This document shows, in pieces, positions 1-9,244 of a DNA stretch of 64,000 nucleotides. The notes beneath the pieces are model-generated. The model saw only the letters and a program-made list of their open reading frames with translations, made no database searches and was not told where the DNA came from. Position numbers and translations under genes: made by a program. Source of the DNA: Acutalibacter sp. 1XD8-36. GTDB lineage: Bacteria > Bacillota > Clostridia > Oscillospirales > Acutalibacteraceae. Every line of letters begins with the position of its first letter. Positions within the stretch are counted from its first letter, which is position 1. The stretch spans positions 496,001 through 560,000 of the forward strand of contig NZ_QZDU01000001.1 of the NCBI RefSeq assembly GCF_009917525.1. Reading direction: 5' to 3'.

Positions 1-1150
1 CAAAGTGCATACCGAAGAAGCGGCCCAGCCATAGGCCCAGGGCACCGGGGATGTATAGGGGCGATGGAAAGCTCAATGGGCTCTCCTCCATTATGTACAG
101 CGCGCCCTTCAGCACGTGGGCCCGCATATGCTGGAAGTATATCCCATTATATTCGTTGCTGGCATAGGCCGGGAAGTCGATAAGCCCCATCAGGCTGCGC
201 TCGGCCTTGGTGATATAGGCCTCCCCGCCGTAGGAGAGGCTTAGGGCATGCCGGTAGTGTATGCCGCCGTCCCCAGGGATATAGGCCGTGAGTGGCGAGG
301 CCGTGATAATCATAAGCCCGATTGTAAGGCTTAAAAGGGCAAAGACCCGCTGGGGGTACGTCTCCGCCTGGCCTCTCAACAGCCAGAGCCCCCAGGCCAT
401 TGCCCCCAGCAGGAAGAAATAGGCTATATGCTGCCAGGTATAGGGTATCCCCCTGAAACGGCACACAGACCAGGCCAGCAGCCCGGCGGCAATACCTGCT
501 GCCGCCAACTCCAGGAGCTTTAGGGAAAGCTGCTTTTTTCTTCCCCAAAGGGCCTGTAATCTGGGGGAGATACCGGGCCAAAACCTCAGTACCAGCTCCC
601 CCAAAGCCAGAAGCACCAGGAAGGGCATTGCAAAATCCCTGGCCCTAAATGGTGGTATAACATGGGTAAGGGACTCGACGGGGCTTGGGGAGACCAGTAT
701 CTCCTTCGGAATAAAGTCTGCGGGAATGCTCAGGCGCAGGAAGCTGTACTCCTTTAGAGGGAGCGTGAACAGGTACTCCAGCATACCCTCGTTGGACTCC
801 TTCTCCTCCATCCTGTCAGGGCTCAGCTCCCCCGAGGCGTCGGGATAGTGGAGGGTTATGACAGTCCTTGGGGGAAGCTGGGAGCTCAGCCTTACAGACA
901 CCGACTGTATCTCCCCTTCAAGGCCCTTCAGCAGTATGTATGGGCCGTCCTCTTCCACCATCAGGGCCTCCCCTTTTTCCCTGTAGTTATATAGCTGCCA
1001 CTGGCTTCTTGGCACAGGCTGTCCGTCCCCAGGGAAGCTCTCGGGATTCAGTTCCGGCGTGCGGGCCCAGTTTATCAGCCAGACCGACAGGGACATCACC
1101 AGCACCGCCGCCAGTAATATGCCCTGCCTGCGGAAGTCCACCTTTTTCAT
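1..1150 (-). CDS. polytopic membrane protein, C-terminus cut off by window edge (DUF2142-like)
   Basis: The frame is open from an ATG at 1150 down to base 1, so about 383 residues are visible and the C-terminus is missing. It has an N-terminal signal-anchor (MKKVDFRRQGILLAAVLVMS), then about 140 residues predicted to be extracytoplasmic, then several hydrophobic segments (around residues 170-185, 215-230, 240-255 and 270-290). A motif of the form GDGGIHYRHALSLSYGG lies about residues 300-316. A membrane-bounded loop with a 'PDE/GDG..H..RA' signature is typical of DUF2142 and related GT-C-like membrane proteins of cell-envelope polysaccharide loci. That assignment is from pattern memory only. 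It is divergent from the phosphoglycerol transferase gene, which fits an envelope role. Substrate unknown. Confidence 0.6.
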   Translation of the reverse strand, partial: MKKVDFRRQGILLAAVLVMSLSVWLINWARTPELNPESFPGDGQPVPRSQWQLYNYREKGEALMVEEDGPYILLKGLEGEIQSVSVRLSSQLPPRTVITLHYPDASGELSPDRMEEKESNEGMLEYLFTLPLKEYSFLRLSIPADFIPKEILVSPSPVESLTHVIPPFRARDFAMPFLVLLALGELVLRFWPGISPRLQALWGRKKQLSLKLLELAAAGIAAGLLAWSVCRFRGIPYTWQHIAYFFLLGAMAWGLWLLRGQAETYPQRVFALLSLTIGLMIITASPLTAYIPGDGGIHYRHALSLSYGGEAYITKAERSLMGLIDFPAYASNEYNGIYFQHMRAHVLKGALYIMEESPLSFPSPLYIPGALGLWLGRFFGMHF

Positions 1151-1190
1151 CTTCTCCAACGCCCCTCATTCAAATAGTTTCCTCTGACAT

Positions 1191-1219
1191 ATTATAGCAT
1201 TACAGTTTGTTGACTGCAA
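1191..1219 (-). promoter_or_regulatory. sigma-A promoter for the partial membrane gene
   Basis: On the minus strand: -35 TTGCAG, 17-bp spacer, -10 TATAAT, about 40 bp upstream of the ATG. Its -35 shares two base pairs with the -35 of the opposing promoter. Confidence 0.7.
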
Positions 1220-1238
1220 GAGGAATATGTGGTATACT
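1210..1238 (+). promoter_or_regulatory. sigma-A promoter for the phosphoglycerol transferase gene
   Basis: -35 TTGACT, 17-bp spacer, -10 TATACT, about 40 bp before the chosen start codon. Confidence 0.75.
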
Positions 1239-1279
1239 TCCACTGATAAGGTATATTGAACGGGAGCGGTGAATGGGAA

Positions 1280-2824
1280 ATGGGACGTTTAAATATAGTC
1301 AGGAAGCAGTCCGGCGGGAATGGGCGCACCTGGCCCGGTACCCTTGGGCTTGCGCTTACAAGCCTGCTGTTCATATTGGGGGCCGTGCTGTATGCGGCGG
1401 TGGGCTGGATGGACAGAACCCTGCGCATACAGTTCGGGGAGCTGCTATATACCCTCACCACGCCCCTAAAGGGCTCGAACCTGGACATGGTGGCCCAGTG
1501 CATACACGCCAGCGGCACCCAGATAACATTACTGCTGCTGTACTTCTTTGCCCTTGCAACAGTGTTGTTTTTACAGCGCAGGTACACGGTGGTATACCGC
1601 TCAGATAAGCGCGGTGACATGGACATTATAAAGCTCTCCCGCAGAGTGCTCATGGCAGCGGGCGGGATTTTCTTACTTGCGGCGCTCCTTTTTACTGAGC
1701 ACACCTTTAAGGTGACAGAATACATACGGCTGCGCATGTCCCCCTCCCTGTTGTATGAGGAAAACTATGTGGACCCTTTGGCTGTGGACATAAAAGGGGA
1801 GGGTAAAAGCCTTATCTGCATATATCTTGAGAGCATGGAGACAGCCTACGCCGACACTGCCTCTGGCGGCGTCCAGCCGGACGTGAACTATATTCCCGGC
1901 CTTACAAGGCTGGCTGATGAAAACATAAGCTTCTCAGGCTCAGACAAATTGGGCGGCTTCCATGCTATAAACGGCACTACCTGGACCATGGGAGCCCTTC
2001 TTGCCACCACCTCCGGGGTGCCCTACTCCTTCCCTACTGAGCGCAACTCCATGGGCAAGTGGGAGGAGTTTGCCGGTGGGCTCACCACCCTCGGGGACGT
2101 ATTGAAGGAAAAGGGCTATCAAAACGAATTCCTCTGCGGCTCCAACTCCGGCTTTGCCGGGCGCAGGACCTACTTCAAGCAGCACGGCGACTACAAAATC
2201 TTCGACCTGTACACGGCCCAGAATCTGGAATATATCCCCCGGAACTATTTCGTGTGGTGGGGCTATGAGGATTTGCATTTATATAAAATAGCAAGGGACG
2301 AGCTGACAAAGCTGGCCGAATCCGGGGAGCCCTTCAACTTCACCATGCTCACCGCGGACACCCACTATGTGAGCGGCTATGTGTGCAGCCTGTGCCGAAG
2401 CGATTACGATGTGCCCACAGCCAATGTGGTGGCCTGCGCCGACAGTCAGCTTATGGACTTCCTCGGCTGGTGCATGGAGCAGGATTTCTATAATGACAGC
2501 GTTATCGTCATCACCGGCGACCACCCACGCATGGACAAATTTCTTGTTGAGGACGTTGAGGATTACTACGACCGCACTGTGTACAACTGCTTCATAAACA
2601 GCGCCAAGGAGCCCTCCGGCAGCACCGCCAACAGGGATTTCACCACCCTCGACATGTTCCCAACCATCCTATCCTCTATGGGCTTTGAGATAGAGGGCAG
2701 CCGGCTAGGGCTGGGGGTGGATATGTTCAGCGGCGAGCCCTCCCTCTGCGAAACAATGGGTTTTGAGGCCCTTGAGGAAGAGACAAAGAAGTATTCAAAA
2801 TACTATATCGAGAATTTCTCCTAG
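1280..2824 (+). CDS. LTA synthase / phosphoglycerol transferase-like membrane sulfatase-fold enzyme
   Basis: 514 residues from ATG 1280. An in-frame TTG at 1256 is a weaker alternative. Three hydrophobic segments fill the N-terminal third. The rest is an extracellular alkaline-phosphatase/sulfatase-superfamily domain like LtaS or MdoB. Visible catalytic features are a metal-binding Glu in YLESMETAYAD (about 184), a Thr pair in NGTTWTM (about 233-234, the nucleophile position of LtaS) and Asp-His in TGDHPRMD (about 414-415). The family transfers glycerol-phosphate from phosphatidylglycerol onto an acceptor outside the membrane. With only three visible membrane spans rather than the five usual for LtaS, it may modify a glycan rather than make lipoteichoic acid. 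The DMT gene follows 11 bp later, probably in the same operon. Confidence 0.85.
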   Translation: MGRLNIVRKQSGGNGRTWPGTLGLALTSLLFILGAVLYAAVGWMDRTLRIQFGELLYTLTTPLKGSNLDMVAQCIHASGTQITLLLLYFFALATVLFLQRRYTVVYRSDKRGDMDIIKLSRRVLMAAGGIFLLAALLFTEHTFKVTEYIRLRMSPSLLYEENYVDPLAVDIKGEGKSLICIYLESMETAYADTASGGVQPDVNYIPGLTRLADENISFSGSDKLGGFHAINGTTWTMGALLATTSGVPYSFPTERNSMGKWEEFAGGLTTLGDVLKEKGYQNEFLCGSNSGFAGRRTYFKQHGDYKIFDLYTAQNLEYIPRNYFVWWGYEDLHLYKIARDELTKLAESGEPFNFTMLTADTHYVSGYVCSLCRSDYDVPTANVVACADSQLMDFLGWCMEQDFYNDSVIVITGDHPRMDKFLVEDVEDYYDRTVYNCFINSAKEPSGSTANRDFTTLDMFPTILSSMGFEIEGSRLGLGVDMFSGEPSLCETMGFEALEEETKKYSKYYIENFS

Positions 2825-2835
2825 GGGGATTTTGC

Positions 2836-3702
2836 ATGTGGATAGCTGCGGCTGTGGGCTCGGCGCTGTTTGCGGGGCTCACGGCGATACTGGCAAAATG
2901 CGGCATTAAGCGGACCGGCTCGGACGTTGCGACCGCACTGCGGACCGTAGTGGTGGCGGTATTCTCCTGGGTGATGGTCCTTATTGTGGGCTCGGGGAAT
3001 ACTATCGCTGAGCTATCGCCCCGGTCACTTCTATTCCTGGCCCTGTCCGGCCTTGCCACAGGGGCCTCATGGCTCTGCTATTTCAAGGCCCTGTCCCTGG
3101 GGGACGTAAACCGGGTGATGCCCATAGACAAGTCCAGCACCATCCTCACCGTGCTGCTGGCGATAGTATGCTTTGGCGAGACCGAGCGCCTGGCTGTTAA
3201 ACTCATATGCACGGTTGTATTAGCGGCGGGAATCCTCCTGATGGTGGAGAAAAAGTCCGGTGAGGAGAAATCTGCCCGCTCCGGCTGGCTGGTGTACGCG
3301 GTTCTCTCAGCACTGTTCGCGGCGCTGACCTCGATACTTGCCAAGGTCGGTATCAGCGGCGTTGAGTCAAATCTGGCCACGGCTATACGGACAGTTGTGG
3401 TGCTCATAATGGCCTGGGCCATGGTCTTCATCAAGGGCGAAGGAGCGGGGCTCAGGGGCATAGACAAGAGGGAGCTGCTGTTTATAGCCCTGTCTGGCCT
3501 GGCAACAGGCTGCTCCTGGCTGTGCTACTACTACGCCATACAGAACGGCATTGTCAGCATAGTCGTCCCCATTGACAAGCTGAGCATTGTGGTGACGGTC
3601 CTGTTCTCATACATAGTTTTCAGGGAGAAGCTCAGCCGGAAATCCCTTTTGGGCCTGTGCATGATGGTGGCGTCAGCTGTGGGTATGGCTGTGTTCTGCT
3701 GA
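2836..3702 (+). CDS. EamA/DMT-family transporter
   Basis: 288 residues, about ten hydrophobic helices arranged as two EamA halves (about 1-135 and 150-288). The halves are unusually alike: TALRTVVV versus TAIRTVVV, LSGLATGASWLCY versus LSGLATGCSWLCY, and MPIDKSS versus VPIDKLS. The family exports or imports small metabolites such as amino acids, nucleotide sugars or drugs, and substrate cannot be read from sequence. The start is ATG preceded by GGGGGA. It follows the phosphoglycerol transferase closely and is ended by a hairpin terminator. Confidence 0.88.
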   Translation: MWIAAAVGSALFAGLTAILAKCGIKRTGSDVATALRTVVVAVFSWVMVLIVGSGNTIAELSPRSLLFLALSGLATGASWLCYFKALSLGDVNRVMPIDKSSTILTVLLAIVCFGETERLAVKLICTVVLAAGILLMVEKKSGEEKSARSGWLVYAVLSALFAALTSILAKVGISGVESNLATAIRTVVVLIMAWAMVFIKGEGAGLRGIDKRELLFIALSGLATGCSWLCYYYAIQNGIVSIVVPIDKLSIVVTVLFSYIVFREKLSRKSLLGLCMMVASAVGMAVFC

Positions 3703-3727
3703 GGGAGCGTTCTTATGGGAGAAATAA

Positions 3728-3759
3728 AAACCCCTGGGGCTTTAAAGCTCCGGGGGTTT
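3728..3759. terminator. Rho-independent terminator, probably bidirectional
   Basis: A G/C-rich hairpin with arms starting AAACCCC and ending GGGGGTTT, between convergent genes. The DMT gene ends just upstream and the ABC ATPase just downstream on the other strand. Confidence 0.75.
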
Positions 3760-3781
3760 CACTGTTTTACTTTTCTGAAGG

Positions 3782-4459
3782 TCAGCCTATCTTCTCCTCA
3801 TTCAGCCTGCCGTCGCGCATATGGTAGATAACGTCGGCCTGGGCTGCGATTCCCTGGTCGTGGGTGACGACGATTATGCAGCGGTTTTCCTCCTTCGCCA
3901 GACGCTTGAGGAGGTCTATCACCATCTGCCCGTTCTCAGAGTCCAGGTTGCCGGTGGGTTCGTCGGCAAGCAGCACCGGGCTGTTGCTGGCAAGGGCCCT
4001 GGCTATAGCCACCCTCTGCTGCTGTCCGCCGGAGAGCATTGCGGGGAGCTTCCTAGGGTCCACGTCCTCAAGGCCCACAGCGGCTAAAAGCTCCTTTGCC
4101 CGCTCCTTTGGCTTGCCGGTCTGGGACTTCTGTATCATCATGGGGTACATTACATTCTCCAAAATATTGAGGCTTGGGAAAAGGTTGAAGGCCTGGTAGA
4201 TAACAGACACATTCTCCCGGCGGTGGCGCTCGCTGCCGAACTCTTTAACTGACTGGCCGTTAGCCACAACCTCCCCCTCGTTTGGGGTGCCAAGGCCCGC
4301 AAGCATGGACAGGAGAGTGGTCTTGCCCGAGCCGGACTGTCCCACTATGGCGTAGAACTTCCCCGCCTCAAAATCGCAGGAAACCTCGTCGAGGGCCTTC
4401 ACCTGCTGGTATTTGCTCTGGTATACATAGGTCACGTTTTCAGCTTTAAGAACACTCAT
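3782..4459 (-). CDS. MacB/LolD-type ABC transporter ATP-binding protein, no permease partner nearby
   Basis: 225 residues from ATG 4459, which has GGAG eight bases upstream. A GTG at 4468 in the same frame is less likely. Walker A VGQSGSGKTT (about 39-48), ABC signature LSGGQQQR, Walker B VLLADEPTGNLDS and the H-loop VVTHD are all intact. Sequence style is that of the MacB/LolD/SalX class that pairs with FtsX-fold permeases for lipoprotein, peptide or antibiotic export. No such permease is adjacent. Two FtsX-like permeases without an ATPase occur about 36 kb away in a different compositional segment. It has its own promoter. Confidence 0.9.
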   Translation of the reverse strand: MSVLKAENVTYVYQSKYQQVKALDEVSCDFEAGKFYAIVGQSGSGKTTLLSMLAGLGTPNEGEVVANGQSVKEFGSERHRRENVSVIYQAFNLFPSLNILENVMYPMMIQKSQTGKPKERAKELLAAVGLEDVDPRKLPAMLSGGQQQRVAIARALASNSPVLLADEPTGNLDSENGQMVIDLLKRLAKEENRCIIVVTHDQGIAAQADVIYHMRDGRLNEEKIG

Positions 4460-4507
4460 TTCAGTCACTCCATTTCCGGCCCTCCGGCCTTGTTCTTTAC
4501 TGAGTAT

Positions 4508-4536
4508 ATTGTACCAGTTTTTTGCTGTTTGTGCAA
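4508..4536 (-). promoter_or_regulatory. promoter for the MacB-type ATPase gene
   Basis: Minus strand: -35 TTGCAC, 17-bp spacer, -10 TACAAT, about 50 bp before the start codon. The rest of the 300-bp gap up to deoD is A/T-rich and holds no convincing gene. Confidence 0.65.
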
Positions 4537-4703
4537 TACCACAAAATACATTAACATATACCCCCGCACTGGCCTCGATTGTACAAAAAAGAGAAATTTT
4601 AAAATTCTAAAAATTTTTTCAGAAAATATGCAACCAAACCGAGAAAATATTGCTTCTTATAGGTGTATGGGTATGTTTTGCACCGGTAAAGGCCAATATA
4701 GTC

Positions 4704-4732
4704 TTGCTTCAAAACGGGAAATATGGTAGAAT
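4704..4732 (+). promoter_or_regulatory. promoter for deoD-deoB
   Basis: -35 TTGCTT, 17-bp spacer, -10 TAGAAT preceded by TGG (extended -10), 33 bp before the deoD ATG. AAAGGAGAG ribosome site follows. Confidence 0.75.
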
Positions 4733-4765
4733 CAGCTTAAATAAATTGCCAAAGGAGAGATAGCT

Positions 4766-5479
4766 ATGCCTAACCTAACCCCTACCCCCCATAACGCCGC
4801 CACCCCGGATATGATTGCCAAAACCGTCCTCATGCCCGGTGACCCCCTGCGGGCCAAGTTCATCGCTGAGAATTTCCTCACAGACGCGGTGTGCGTGAAC
4901 ACCGTGCGCAATATGCTGGCCTATACCGGCGATTATGAGGGCAGGCGCGTCACAGTCATGGGCGGCGGCATGGGTATGCCCTCCGTGGGTATCTATACCT
5001 ATGAGCTCTTCAACTTCTACGGCGTGGAGAAGATAATCCGTATCGGCTCTGCTGGCACATTAAACCCCCGCGCTGGCCTGCGTGATGTGGTGATAGGCGT
5101 TGGCGCCAGCACCGACTCAAACTACGCCCACCAGTACGGCCTACCCGGCACCTTCGCCCCCATTGCCGACTTTGACCTGGCCCGGGCCGCGGCTGAGGCC
5201 GGCGAAAGGCTGGGGATAAAGACCGTTGCCGGGAACATCCTCTCCTCGGACGTGTTCTACTCCGATGACAAAGAGAGCCTGAAAAAATGGCACAAGATGG
5301 GGATTCTAGCTGTAGAGATGGAGGCCGCTGCCCTCTATATGAACGCCGCCCGAGCCGGCAAAAGGGCCCTCTGCCTGCTGACGATTTCAGACTCCCCCGA
5401 CTCCGGCGAGGCCCTCTCCGCTGAGGAGCGTCAGAACAGCTTTACCGATATGATGAAGCTGGCCCTTGAGCTTGCCTGA
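4766..5479 (+). CDS. deoD: purine-nucleoside phosphorylase, DeoD type
   Basis: 237 residues, the normal length for the hexameric DeoD family. The enzyme cleaves purine (deoxy)ribonucleosides with phosphate, giving free base and (deoxy)ribose-1-phosphate in the cytosol. Visible family features are the phosphate-binding [13 protein letters not shown] near residue 24, the MGGGMGMPS loop, IRIGSAGTL, the nucleoside-binding VEMEAAALY and the catalytic Asp region [18 protein letters not shown]. Start ATG has AAAGGAGAG upstream. deoB begins nine bases after the stop, so the two act in sequence: DeoD makes pentose-1-phosphate and DeoB isomerises it. Confidence 0.96.
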   Translation: MPNLTPTPHNAATPDMIAKTVLMPGDPLRAKFIAENFLTDAVCVNTVRNMLAYTGDYEGRRVTVMGGGMGMPSVGIYTYELFNFYGVEKIIRIGSAGTLNPRAGLRDVVIGVGASTDSNYAHQYGLPGTFAPIADFDLARAAAEAGERLGIKTVAGNILSSDVFYSDDKESLKKWHKMGILAVEMEAAALYMNAARAGKRALCLLTISDSPDSGEALSAEERQNSFTDMMKLALELA

Positions 5480-5487
5480 GGCCGTAT

Positions 5488-6675
5488 ATGAGAAAGTATA
5501 AGCGTGTTTTTATCGTTGTGATAGACTCCCTGGGAATAGGGGCAATGCCGGACGCCGGTAAGTTTGGCGACGAGGGTGCCGACACCCTGGGACATATCGC
5601 CGGAACTGCAGGGCTCAGCATACCCAATCTCTGCCGCCTTGGGCTTGCCAATCTCCGCCCCCTCCTGGGGCTCCCGCCCTATGACATCCCCCTTGGATAC
5701 CGCATGGTTTTGGAGGAGGCTAGCAACGGCAAGGACACCATGACAGGCCACTGGGAGATGATGGGCCTGCATATCACCACGCCCTTTCGCACCTTCACTG
5801 ATACCGGCTTTCCCCCTGAGCTTATAGCTGAGCTGGAGCGGCTTACCGGTCGGAAGATAGTCGGCAATAAGAGCGCAAGCGGCACGGAGATACTGGAGGA
5901 GCTGGGCGAGGAGGAGCTTGAGAAGGGGCACCTTATTGTGTACACCTCCGCCGACTCGGTGCTGCAAATCTGCGGCAACGAGGAGGCAATGGGCCTTGAG
6001 ACCCTATACCGTTACTGTGAACTGGCCCGAGAGCTCACCATGCGTGAGGACTGGCGGGTGGGCCGGGTGATAGCGAGGCCCTATGTGGGAATGAAGCGCG
6101 GCGAGTTCAAGCGCACCAGCAACCGACATGACTACGCCCTGAAGCCCTACGGCAGGACCTGCCTGGATGCCCTTAAGGAGGCTGGCCTGGATGTGATATC
6201 CGTGGGCAAAATCTATGATATCTTCGACGGCGAGGGCCTTACTATGGCCAACCGCTCCAAGAGCTCGGTCCACGGCATGGAGCAGACTATCGAGCTGATG
6301 GGTTCGGACTTTACCGGGCTATGCTTTGTGAACCTGGTGGACTTCGACGCCCTTTGGGGGCACCGGCGGGACCCATACGGCTATGCCGAAGAGCTGGAGC
6401 GCTTTGATGTGAAGCTGGGAGAGGCTCTGCCGCTGCTGAGAGAGGACGACCTTCTTATGATAACTGCCGACCACGGGAATGACCCCACCTTCAGGGGGAC
6501 AGACCACACCCGAGAGCGGGTGCCGCTGCTGATGTATTCCCCGGGAATGACCGGGGGCGGGCAGCTTGATACAGGGAAATCCTTTGGGGTTATTGGGGTT
6601 ACTGTGGCTGAAAACTTCGGGGTGCCCATGCCAGTAGGGACGATTGGTAGCTCTCTGCTGGACAGGCTTGTTTAG
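5488..6675 (+). CDS. deoB: phosphopentomutase
   Basis: 395 residues, full length. It converts (deoxy)ribose-1-phosphate to the 5-phosphate with a two-metal alkaline-phosphatase-superfamily site. The N-terminal metal motif [13 protein letters not shown], the Thr-containing [11 protein letters not shown] (phosphorylated Thr), [11 protein letters not shown] and the C-terminal metal motifs [16 protein letters not shown] and [18 protein letters not shown] are all visible. It sits directly downstream of deoD in one operon, and no cell-transport or deoxyribose-phosphate aldolase gene is linked. A strong hairpin ends the operon. Confidence 0.96.
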   Translation: MRKYKRVFIVVIDSLGIGAMPDAGKFGDEGADTLGHIAGTAGLSIPNLCRLGLANLRPLLGLPPYDIPLGYRMVLEEASNGKDTMTGHWEMMGLHITTPFRTFTDTGFPPELIAELERLTGRKIVGNKSASGTEILEELGEEELEKGHLIVYTSADSVLQICGNEEAMGLETLYRYCELARELTMREDWRVGRVIARPYVGMKRGEFKRTSNRHDYALKPYGRTCLDALKEAGLDVISVGKIYDIFDGEGLTMANRSKSSVHGMEQTIELMGSDFTGLCFVNLVDFDALWGHRRDPYGYAEELERFDVKLGEALPLLREDDLLMITADHGNDPTFRGTDHTRERVPLLMYSPGMTGGGQLDTGKSFGVIGVTVAENFGVPMPVGTIGSSLLDRLV

Positions 6676-6702
6676 GGCACCCTGCACGGTAAAAAATAAA
6701 GT

Positions 6703-6745
6703 AAGGATAGCAGACTTATGATTCTTGTCTGCTATCCTTTTATTT
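6703..6745. terminator. Rho-independent terminator after deoB, likely shared with the GH2 gene
   Basis: 13-bp arms AAGGATAGCAGAC / GTCTGCTATCCTT with an 11-nt loop. A T-rich run lies on the + side and a T-rich run on the opposite strand, so it can stop transcription from both converging genes. Confidence 0.8.
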
Positions 6746-6792
6746 ACTGTTAGAACCAAACCCGGAGTGTTACGGAAGCCTGTATACTATTT

Positions 6793-9165
6793 TTATTTCA
6801 CACTGATACTCAGCTGCTGGGCCTTAAAGCCGCCTCCGGAAACTGTCAGCTCAATCTCTCCAGGCTCTGTACCGGCACGCAGGACAATCATGGCCCTGCC
6901 GTTCCAGGTCCTTCTCCTGCCGGTGCCGTAATCTTCTTCGGTGCAGGGGTTATTGGAGCCGAAGCCAAGCAGGGTTCCCTGGCCGCTGACGGCGGCAGTG
7001 AGCTCCACGTCCTGGTCGTAGACCCTGCGGCCCTCCCTGTCCGCAAGGGTGACGGAAACATAACACAGGTCCATGCCGTCGGCGCAAAGCACGGCGGTCT
7101 CAGGCTCCAGAACCACCTGGGCCGCGGGGCCGGTGGTAATAAGCGTATCCTCAGCCACGACCTTACCGCCACGGTAGGCTACGGCCTTTATCTCCCCTGG
7201 ATGGTATGTGACGCTGGCCTTTGCCCTCATCTCCTCGGGCCTGACTTTGGCGCAGGACTCACCGTTGACAAAAAACTCCACCTCGTCACAGTCGGCGTAG
7301 GCCTCCACGTCGATGGGCTTGCCGTTGTAGCTTTCGTCGTATGTCCAGCTTGGGCGCACGTCGTACCAGTGCCAGCCTGTGCCGTACTGGGTCTGCCCGG
7401 CGTGCTCCGGATGGTTTACAAACAGGTGCACTCCCTTATCATTGCCCCATATAACATTGCGATAATACGCCCTTGGGAGCCACTCGCCATCCAGGGCCAA
7501 ATCCCCCTGGAAGCAGCTGAGCCAGGGCCAGTAGGCTGTGAGGCCGTGCTTCATTTCGTCCTCATTATAGAAGCAGCGTCCGGCTCCGGCCTCGCCCAGA
7601 TTGTCTATACATGTCCAGATGAAGTCGCCGATAACATGCTCGTTGCCCTTTACCGCCATCCAGTTGCCCCAGCTCTTGCTCCCCTGGGTCTCGGTGCCCT
7701 GTAGGGGCTTGTCCGGGAACAGCTCGTGGAATCTCTCATAGTTCTGGAACTGGTAGTTGATTGAGACTATGTCAAGATTATCTATCATGCTCTTAAAGAG
7801 CCGGAAATGCTCCTCATCACTCACATATAAGTCAGGCTTCTGAGGCGGTCCGGCCATGGAGCCGTCCACGGTAATGCACTTGGGCATAAACATGCCGCCG
7901 CAGGTCACCAGCCTGGTGCTGTCAAGGGTGCGGATATAGTCGGCCTGGAGCTTTGTCCAGTATTCACAGTCGCTGTAGCCGTTGGTCTCGGGTATCTCGT
8001 TGCCGAAGGACCAGCAGTATATGCTGGGATGGTTGCGGTCTCGCCTGATGGTATACTCCGTGTCCCTCTGCCACCAGTCCTCAAACCATAGGTTATAGTC
8101 GTTGCGGTTTTTGCCTGTGCGCCAGCAGTCGAAGAATTCATCTATCACAAAGAGCCCCAGCCTGTCGCATGCGTCGAGGAATGCCTCTGACGGCGGGTTA
8201 TGGGCGGTGCGCACGGCGTTATAGCCCGCCTCCTTCAGCAGCCGCAGCTTGCGCTCCTCAGCCTTGGGCATGGCCCGGGCCCCTATCATGGCGTTGTCGT
8301 GGTGGATACAGCCGCCATAGAGCTTGGTCTTACGCCCGTTCACTCTGAAGCCGTCCCCTGCGCTGACTTCAATCCTGCGGATACCCACATTCACGGTATT
8401 TACGTCCGGCTCCTGGCCCTCGGCCTCTACTGAGATAGTTGCCTTATACAGATTGGGGGTGATATCGTCCCAGAGAGCCGGGGAGTCAATGCTTATGGAA
8501 AGCTGGCAGTTGGTCTTGCCGCAGGCTTTAAGCTTGGCCTTTACCGAGCCCTCCCCACAGATTTTGCCATCCCGCTCCAGCCTGACGGAAAGCACCGCCT
8601 CCCTGTCCTCATGAAGGGTATTGGTAATGCCGGCGCTTACAAGCACCTCGCCGCGGTCTGTCCCGGCGACAGGCGTAGTGACAAACAGGTCCCGGGGGTC
8701 CAGGTAGCAGGGCTCGCCAATCCAGAGCTCTGCGCTGCGATATATACCTGTGCCTGAGTACCAACGGCTGGAGGGCTGGTTTGCGCTGGTGCGGATACTG
8801 AGCTCGTTCTTAACGCCGGAGCGAATCCTGGAGGTCAAATCCACCACCAGCGGGGTGTAGCCGTAGGGGTGCATGGCTATATTGTCGCCGTTGAAGGTCA
8901 CCCGAGTGTTCATATACGCGCCGTCAAGGTTTAAAAGCACCGTCCTGCCCTTCCAGTCCTCGGGCATGTCGAAGCTCTTTATGTAGGTTGCCACGGCGTC
9001 GGGCACAAAGCCCACGCTGGCCTTGCTCACGGCATTGGGGTCACGGTGCAGGTCGATGGCACAGTCGTCCGGGAGGTCAACCTTTACAATGTCGTCGGGC
9101 TCCTGCCAGGGCAGGCGCTCCTGCATGGTGCGCTCCCAGCCAAAGTTAAAGGGTATTTTTTTCAT
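6793..9165 (-). CDS. glycoside hydrolase family 2 protein (beta-galactosidase-like)
   Basis: 790 residues with no signal peptide, so cytosolic. Order: sugar-binding jelly roll (about 15-155), immunoglobulin-like domain (165-265), TIM-barrel catalytic domain (270-560), then C-terminal beta-sandwiches of the DUF4982 / invasin-like type (about 590-790). The acid/base Glu is in WSFGNE (390), and the nucleophile is likely Glu492 in GTETQG. Family activity is hydrolysis of terminal beta-galactosides (or glucuronides/mannosides), and the exact sugar cannot be fixed here. AAGGAAGG precedes the ATG. The divergent AraC regulator probably controls it. Confidence 0.9.
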   Translation of the reverse strand: MKKIPFNFGWERTMQERLPWQEPDDIVKVDLPDDCAIDLHRDPNAVSKASVGFVPDAVATYIKSFDMPEDWKGRTVLLNLDGAYMNTRVTFNGDNIAMHPYGYTPLVVDLTSRIRSGVKNELSIRTSANQPSSRWYSGTGIYRSAELWIGEPCYLDPRDLFVTTPVAGTDRGEVLVSAGITNTLHEDREAVLSVRLERDGKICGEGSVKAKLKACGKTNCQLSISIDSPALWDDITPNLYKATISVEAEGQEPDVNTVNVGIRRIEVSAGDGFRVNGRKTKLYGGCIHHDNAMIGARAMPKAEERKLRLLKEAGYNAVRTAHNPPSEAFLDACDRLGLFVIDEFFDCWRTGKNRNDYNLWFEDWWQRDTEYTIRRDRNHPSIYCWSFGNEIPETNGYSDCEYWTKLQADYIRTLDSTRLVTCGGMFMPKCITVDGSMAGPPQKPDLYVSDEEHFRLFKSMIDNLDIVSINYQFQNYERFHELFPDKPLQGTETQGSKSWGNWMAVKGNEHVIGDFIWTCIDNLGEAGAGRCFYNEDEMKHGLTAYWPWLSCFQGDLALDGEWLPRAYYRNVIWGNDKGVHLFVNHPEHAGQTQYGTGWHWYDVRPSWTYDESYNGKPIDVEAYADCDEVEFFVNGESCAKVRPEEMRAKASVTYHPGEIKAVAYRGGKVVAEDTLITTGPAAQVVLEPETAVLCADGMDLCYVSVTLADREGRRVYDQDVELTAAVSGQGTLLGFGSNNPCTEEDYGTGRRRTWNGRAMIVLRAGTEPGEIELTVSGGGFKAQQLSISVK

Positions 9166-9215
9166 ATTGCTGTCCTTCCTTTCAAATTCAGGAGTAAGAG
9201 TATTGGAATAGCTTT

Positions 9216-9244
9216 AGTATAATCCAGACAGGCTTTTTCTTCAA
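9216..9244 (-). promoter_or_regulatory. promoter for the GH2 gene
   Basis: Minus strand -35 TTGAAG, 17-bp spacer, -10 TATACT, about 50 bp before the ATG. Confidence 0.7.

Noticed and set aside
147-581. Minus-strand open frame of 144 codons
   Set aside because: Out of frame with the partial membrane protein, which is open from 1150 to the window edge and has proper membrane segments.
868-1197. Plus-strand open frame of 109 codons
   Set aside because: Proline/serine-rich shadow opposite the partial membrane gene; no ribosome site.
4490-4729. Plus-strand open frame of 79 codons before deoD
   Set aside because: A/T-rich low-similarity sequence that covers two promoters; no ribosome site.
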